In this document: positions 60,003-64,000 of the stretch, one piece after another
How positions within the stretch are numbered: position 1 is the first letter of the stretch
How the letters are laid out: every line of letters begins with the position of its first letter
Assembly (NCBI RefSeq): GCF_000657795.2
Contig: NZ_JHEP02000016.1
Location: 1-64,000 of the forward strand
Length of the DNA stretch: 64,000 nt
Direction: 5' to 3'
Source: Bordetella pseudohinzii
Lineage (GTDB): Bacteria; Pseudomonadota; Gammaproteobacteria; Burkholderiales; Burkholderiaceae_B
The notes under the pieces: generated by a model
Databases searched by the model: none
What the model was told of the DNA's origin: nothing
The model's input: only the letters and a program-made list of their open reading frames with translations
Translations under genes and position numbers: made by a program

Positions 60003-60029
60003 GCGGCCCTCGTGGCTTGCCGCAACGCA

Positions 60030-60065
60030 AAAACGCCGGGCACGTCCCGGCGTTTTGTCTTTTTT
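60030..60065 (+). terminator. Rho-independent terminator of the lyase-Bug operon
   Basis: An 11-bp stem AAAACGCCGGG (60030-60040) and CCCGGCGTTTT (60046-60056) with a CACGT loop, followed by GTCTTTTTT. It lies 27 bp after the Bug stop codon and isolates the downstream transporter/transferase pair. Confidence 0.93.
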
Positions 60066-60109
60066 CACAAGAGTAGAATGGCCGGCAATGTTTCTAGGGG
60101 GAAACCTAT

Positions 60110-61609
60110 ATGTCCAAACTCCGTCTCGCCCTGGCCATCGCCGGCCTGGCCGCCACCACCGCCGTTTCGGCACAAACCCTGCGCATCGGCCTGCAGGATG
60201 ATCCCGATGTGCTGGACCCCGCCCGCGCGCGCACCTTCGTGGGCCGCATCGTGTTCGCCTCCCTGTGCGATCGCCTGGTGGACATCACGCCCGACCTGAA
60301 ATTCGTGCCCCAGCTGGCCGAGTCCTGGTCCACCTCCGAGGACGGCAAATCGCTGACCTTCAAGCTGCGCAAGGGCGCCGTCTATCATGACGGCACGCCC
60401 ATCGACGCGGCCTCGGTCAAGGCCAATCTCGAGCGCGCCATGACCCTGCCCGACAGCAACCGCAAGAGCGAGCTGTCCTCGGTGGGCAGCGTGGAAGCGC
60501 CCGATGCCCAGACCGTCGTGCTGCGCCTGAAGGACGCCGACGCCTCGCTGCTGTCGCAGCTGTCCGACCGCGCCGGCATGATGATTTCGCCGGCCTCCTT
60601 CGACAAGGATCCGGGCAGCAAGCCCGTCTGCTCCGGTCCCTACCGCTTCAAGGAGCGTGTCCAGAACGACCGCATCGTGCTGGAAAAATTTCCGCAATAC
60701 TGGGATGCGGCCAGCTACCACTTCGACCAGCTGGTCTTCACGCCCATCCCCGATTCGACCGTGCGCCTGAACAATCTGCGCGCCGGCGGCCTGGACATCG
60801 TCGAGCGCATCGCGCCCACCGATGCCGATGCGGTCAAGAACGATGCCAAGCTGACCCTGGCGCCGGTCACCGGCCTGGGCTTCCAGTCCATCGCCGTGAA
60901 CATCGCCAACGGCGCGCGCGCCGATACGCCCCTGGCCAAGGACGCGCGCGTGCGCCAGGCGCTGGACCTGGCCATCGACCGCGATGTCATCAACCAGGTC
61001 GTGGGCCAGGGCATGTTCCAGCCGGCCCACCAGCCCTTCCCGCCGGCCAGCTTCGCCTATGACAAGCGCGTCGAGCACGCCGGCCGCGATCCCAAGAAAG
61101 CCCAGGCCCTGCTCAAGGCCGCCGGCCTGGACCGCGTGAAGTTCGAGCTTACCTACGGCAACAACACCACCATGCAGCAGGTGATGGAGCTGATCCAGGC
61201 CATGGGCGCCGAAGCCGGCTTCGACATCACCCTGCGTCCGCTGGAGTTCGCCGCAGTCCAGGCCGCCCTGGCGCGCGGCGATTTCCAGGTCGGGCAGACC
61301 GGCTGGTCCGGCCGCGTCGATCCGAGCGGCAATATCCATCAGTACGTCAGCTGCAAGGGCAATCTGAATGACGGCCGCTTCTGCGACGCCGAGATCGACA
61401 AATGGCTCAACGAAGCCCGTTCGATCGCCGACGAAGGCAAGCGCCGCGCGCTCTACAGCCAGGTGCTGCAGAAGATGACGGCCGAGCGTCCGCAGATCTA
61501 TCTCTTCTACCTGCCTTGGATTTTCGGCGTGCAGAAGACGATCGACGGCTTTGTCGCCTACCCCGATGGCCTGATCCGCCTGAAGGACGTCAAGGTGGCC
61601 AAGAAATGA
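60110..61609 (+). CDS. ABC transporter substrate-binding protein, peptide/opine family (SBP_bac_5)
   Basis: A 499-residue periplasmic binding protein with a signal peptide (LALAIAGLAATTAVSAQ; mature from about residue 22). GLQDDPDVLDPARARTFVGR opens the cluster C binding fold, with LAESWSTSEDGKSLTFKLRK and KDARVRQALDLAIDRDVINQ as further DppA/OppA/GsiB-like motifs. No permease or ATPase gene lies here. It overlaps the gamma-glutamyltransferase by ATGA (61606-61609), which suggests the ligand is glutathione or a gamma-glutamyl peptide. Confidence 0.93.
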   Translation: MSKLRLALAIAGLAATTAVSAQTLRIGLQDDPDVLDPARARTFVGRIVFASLCDRLVDITPDLKFVPQLAESWSTSEDGKSLTFKLRKGAVYHDGTPIDAASVKANLERAMTLPDSNRKSELSSVGSVEAPDAQTVVLRLKDADASLLSQLSDRAGMMISPASFDKDPGSKPVCSGPYRFKERVQNDRIVLEKFPQYWDAASYHFDQLVFTPIPDSTVRLNNLRAGGLDIVERIAPTDADAVKNDAKLTLAPVTGLGFQSIAVNIANGARADTPLAKDARVRQALDLAIDRDVINQVVGQGMFQPAHQPFPPASFAYDKRVEHAGRDPKKAQALLKAAGLDRVKFELTYGNNTTMQQVMELIQAMGAEAGFDITLRPLEFAAVQAALARGDFQVGQTGWSGRVDPSGNIHQYVSCKGNLNDGRFCDAEIDKWLNEARSIADEGKRRALYSQVLQKMTAERPQIYLFYLPWIFGVQKTIDGFVAYPDGLIRLKDVKVAKK

Positions 61610-63420
61610 TCATGGACACGCGCATGTTCACGACCCGCCCGGAGATCCTGGGCAGCTTCGGCGTGGTGACCTCCACGCACTGGCTGGCCAGCGCCAGCGG
61701 CATGAGCCTGCTGGAGCGCGGCGGCAATGCTTTCGATGCCGCGGTGGCCGCCGGCTTCGTGCTGCAAGTGGTCGAACCCCACCTGGTGGGTCCGGCCGGA
61801 GAAGTGCCGGTGCTGTTTCACGCCGCGCGCACGGGCAAGACCGAGGTGCTTTGCGGCCAGGGCCCCACGCCGGCCGGCGCCACGCTGGAGCACTACCGCG
61901 GACTGGGGCTGGACCTCATCCCCGGCAACGGTCTCCTGCCGGCCGTGATCCCGGGCGCCTTCGACGCCTGGATGCTGCTGCTGCGCGACCACGGGTCCAT
62001 GCGCGTGCGCGATGTCCTTGAACCGGCGATCTTCTACGCCGAATCCGGCCATGCGCTGATGCCCCGCATCAGCAACACCATCGCCGGCCTGAAAGACTTC
62101 TTCCAACAGCATTGGCCGACCACGGCCGAGGTCTACCTGCCCGGCGGGCAGGTGCCGGCCGCGGGCAAGTTGTTCCGCAACCCCGCGCTGGCGCGCACCT
62201 GGCGCCGGGTGCTGGAGGCGGCCGAGGCCGCGGGCAATGAGCGCGAGCGCCAGATCGACGCGGCGCGCGACGCTTTCTACCGGGGCTTTGTCGCCGAGGC
62301 CATCGACCGCTTCGCCCAGACCGAAGTCATGGACGAAAGCGGCCGCGCGCATCGCGGCGTGCTGCGCGCCAGCGACCTGGCCGGCTGGTCGGCCAGCTAC
62401 GAGGCGCCGCTGACCTACGACTACGGCGAATACACCGTCGCCAAGGCCGGCGCCTGGAGCCAGGGGCCGGCCTTTTTGCAGACCCTGGCCCTGCTCAAGG
62501 GCACGGACCTGGGCGCGCTGGGCGCCAACAGCGCCGCCTTCATCCATCGCGTGACCGAGGCCATGAAACTGGCTTTCGCCGACCGCGAGGTCTATTACGG
62601 CGATCCGCGCTTTACCGAGGTGCCGCTCGACGTCCTGCTCTCGGATGCCTATAACGATGCGCGCCGCGCCCTCATTGGCGAGGCGGCCTCGCATGAATTG
62701 CGGCCCGGGCAGGTGCCGGGTTTCGAGGCCCAGCTGGCGCGCGTGATGGACACGCTGTCGCGCCTGTCCAAGGTCACGCCGGTGGGCGCGGCCGGCAGCG
62801 AGCCCACTCTGGCCGACATGCGCGCCTCGGTCAAGCGCGGCGACACGACCCACGTGGACGTCATCGACCGCTGGGGCAATATGGTGTCGGCCACGCCTTC
62901 GGGCGGCTGGTTCCAGTCCTCGCCCGTCATCCCGGAGCTGGGCTTCGGCCTGAACACGCGGGCCCAGATGTTCTGGCTGGAGCCGGACCTGCCCTGCTCG
63001 CTGGCGCCGGGCAAGCGGCCGCGCACCACGCTCACGCCCTCGCTGGCGCTGCGTGGCGGCAAACCGTATATGGTGTTCGGCACGCCGGGCGGCGACCAGC
63101 AGGAGCAATGGCAGTTGCTGCTCTTCCTGCGCCACGTGCACCATGGCCTCAATCTCCAGGAGGCCATCGACATGCCCATGTCGCATACCCAGCATTTCCC
63201 GACCTCTTTCTACCCGCGCGACCGCAAGCCGGGCCATCTGGCGCTCGAAGCCAGCTTCGGCGCCGAGGTGATCGACGACCTGCGCGCGCGCGGCCACCAG
63301 ATCGAGGAAGTGCCAGCCTGGAGCGTGGGCCGCCTGACGGCCGCCACGCGCGACGCAGACGGTCTCCTGCACGCCGCGGCCACGCCGCGATTGATGCAGG
63401 CCTACGCCATCGGCCGTTAG
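61606..63420 (+). CDS. Gamma-glutamyltransferase family protein
   Basis: A 604-residue Ntn-hydrolase precursor that would self-cleave before Thr414 in RGDTTHVDVIDRWGNMVSA, yielding large and small subunits. Other GGT motifs: ASGMSLLERGGNAFDAAVAA at the start, GAGGSPRI-like FGTPGGDQQEQWQ late, and a helical middle. It has no clear signal peptide, unlike periplasmic GGT, so it may be cytosolic and act after import. The glycine-rich PSGGWFQSS may replace the usual loop. The start is fixed by the ATGA overlap; alternatives are ATG 61612 and 61624. Confidence 0.92.
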   Translation: MIMDTRMFTTRPEILGSFGVVTSTHWLASASGMSLLERGGNAFDAAVAAGFVLQVVEPHLVGPAGEVPVLFHAARTGKTEVLCGQGPTPAGATLEHYRGLGLDLIPGNGLLPAVIPGAFDAWMLLLRDHGSMRVRDVLEPAIFYAESGHALMPRISNTIAGLKDFFQQHWPTTAEVYLPGGQVPAAGKLFRNPALARTWRRVLEAAEAAGNERERQIDAARDAFYRGFVAEAIDRFAQTEVMDESGRAHRGVLRASDLAGWSASYEAPLTYDYGEYTVAKAGAWSQGPAFLQTLALLKGTDLGALGANSAAFIHRVTEAMKLAFADREVYYGDPRFTEVPLDVLLSDAYNDARRALIGEAASHELRPGQVPGFEAQLARVMDTLSRLSKVTPVGAAGSEPTLADMRASVKRGDTTHVDVIDRWGNMVSATPSGGWFQSSPVIPELGFGLNTRAQMFWLEPDLPCSLAPGKRPRTTLTPSLALRGGKPYMVFGTPGGDQQEQWQLLLFLRHVHHGLNLQEAIDMPMSHTQHFPTSFYPRDRKPGHLALEASFGAEVIDDLRARGHQIEEVPAWSVGRLTAATRDADGLLHAAATPRLMQAYAIGR

Positions 63421-63425
63421 CCGCC

Positions 63426-63830
63426 ATGGCCGGACGCCATCCGCTGTTCGAACCGCCCCGGAAAAAGACGCGCGCGCGCCTGAATTCCCTGGCCTGGGTG
63501 TTCGAGCCGCTGGAAGACGAGCCCGGCTATGCGCGGCGCAAGATGTTCGGCTGCGACGCCGCCTATCTGGACGGCCTGCTCTGTCTGGTTGTCGCGGACC
63601 GGGCGGAGCCCTGGAACGGCCTGCTGGTCTGCACCGCGCAAGACCAGCATGCCAGCCTCATGGCGCAGATGCCGGCCTTGCGGCCGCATCCCGTGCTGGG
63701 CAAATGGCTGTATCTGCCGCAAGACCACGAAGACTTCGAGTCGCTGGCCAGCGCCATCGTCATGGGCGTGCGGGCGCGTGACGGGCGCATCGGCGTGGCG
63801 CCCAGGCGGCGCGCGCGCAAGACGGCGTAG
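63426..63830 (+). CDS. TfoX/Sxy-like hypothetical protein
   Basis: A 134-residue protein starting six bases after the transferase stop. LEDEPGYARRKMFGCDAAYL recalls the RKMFGG-like motif of TfoX N-terminal domain proteins, with LLCLVVADRAEPWNGLLV next. The C-terminus is basic (RRRARKTA). Only family-level resemblance is claimed; no competence role is implied. Confidence 0.75.
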   Translation: MAGRHPLFEPPRKKTRARLNSLAWVFEPLEDEPGYARRKMFGCDAAYLDGLLCLVVADRAEPWNGLLVCTAQDQHASLMAQMPALRPHPVLGKWLYLPQDHEDFESLASAIVMGVRARDGRIGVAPRRRARKTA

Positions 63831-63841
63831 CCGCCCGTCAT

Positions 63842-63866
63842 AAAAAAGGCCGCCCCGCCGGCGGCC
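63842..63866 (-). terminator. Terminator of the minus-strand gene at the window edge
   Basis: On the minus strand, GGCCGCC and GGCGGCC pair across a 5-base loop and run into six T (63842-63847 as A on the plus strand). It lies 33 bp after the stop codon of the partial gene. Confidence 0.85.
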
Positions 63867-63898
63867 GTTGTCAGGTCCTCTCGCGGGGCGGCCCGGTC

Positions 63899-64000
63899 TC
63901 AGTTTTCCATCATGTCGCGGCCGCTGCGGGCCTGCAGCCACTGCTGCGTGTCGTGACGCAGGCTGCGGACATACTGCAGCAGGAAGGCCTGCACCGCGCG
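63899..64000 (-). CDS. Partial gene, C-terminal end only
   Basis: The last 33 codons of a gene that begins beyond the right edge. The tail reads LLQYVRSLRHDTQQWLQARS then GRDMMEN and a TGA at 63901-63899. Helical and charged, with no recognisable family. Codon use matches the neighbouring genes, and a good terminator follows. Confidence 0.6.
   Translation of the reverse strand, partial: RAVQAFLLQYVRSLRHDTQQWLQARSGRDMMEN

Overview
The window is about 64 kb of GC-rich, densely coding bacterial chromosome with no rRNA, tRNA, prophage, insertion sequence or CRISPR array that I can recognise. The repertoire points to Bordetella or a close Alcaligenaceae relative such as Achromobacter. It has three 'Bug' (TctC-like) periplasmic binding proteins, two TonB-dependent siderophore receptors, a CaiB/enoyl-CoA hydratase catabolic cluster, many LysR, MarR and GntR regulators, and the betaproteobacterial DUF3348-DUF802-OmpA-DUF2894 operon. 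The genus is an inference; no marker gene here settles it.

Layout. 1-292: tandem 112-bp repeats carrying a 63-bp element bounded by a 13-bp palindrome. 293-5010: a YghU-type GST, an alpha/beta hydrolase and a three-subunit FAD/[2Fe-2S] amine dehydrogenase resembling HcnABC or D-hydroxyproline dehydrogenase. 5146-10338: a YcgJ-like periplasmic protein, a MarR regulator with a Bcr/CflA efflux pump, ilvE, an HPP-CBS membrane protein and a flavin reductase. 10339-15199: a relic of mntP, then a four-gene operon with a MotA-like protein bearing a very long repeat tail and a MotB/OmpA-like partner. 15325-22353: DUF1090, a FUSC exporter with its MarR regulator, an ABC exporter behind an unusual leader with a 14-codon ORF, and a LysP-like permease.

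22510-31480: an orphan membrane protein, a Bug/class II aldolase pair, a VOC protein, an RlmN-like radical SAM enzyme, a CoA-transferase/GntR/enoyl-CoA hydratase/Bug cluster with a palindromic operator, and a PNPOx-like flavoprotein. 31481-39055: a solo copy of the 63-bp element, an iron receptor with a Fur-like palindrome, a SulP transporter, an MFS protein and a LysR divergent from argC. 39124-49565: DUF2252; an iron operon (catecholate-type receptor, Sel1 protein, PiuC); a flavoprotein; the DUF2950/DUF3300 pair; a membrane phosphoesterase; and a DUF2007 protein.

49597-64000: an MFS protein, DUF4148, GntP permease, GST, a nitronate monooxygenase-like enzyme, LysR divergent from an adenine/adenosine deaminase, a DUF985 cupin, then LysR divergent from a PEP-mutase-superfamily lyase plus Bug gene. 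After a terminator come a peptide-binding protein and a gamma-glutamyltransferase joined by an ATGA overlap. A TfoX-like protein and the 3' end of an unknown minus-strand gene close the window.

The most unusual items are the ZorAB-like motor operon with exact 62-residue repeats, the structured leader and mini-ORF before the ABC exporter, the 63-bp palindrome-bounded repeat family, and the mntP relic.
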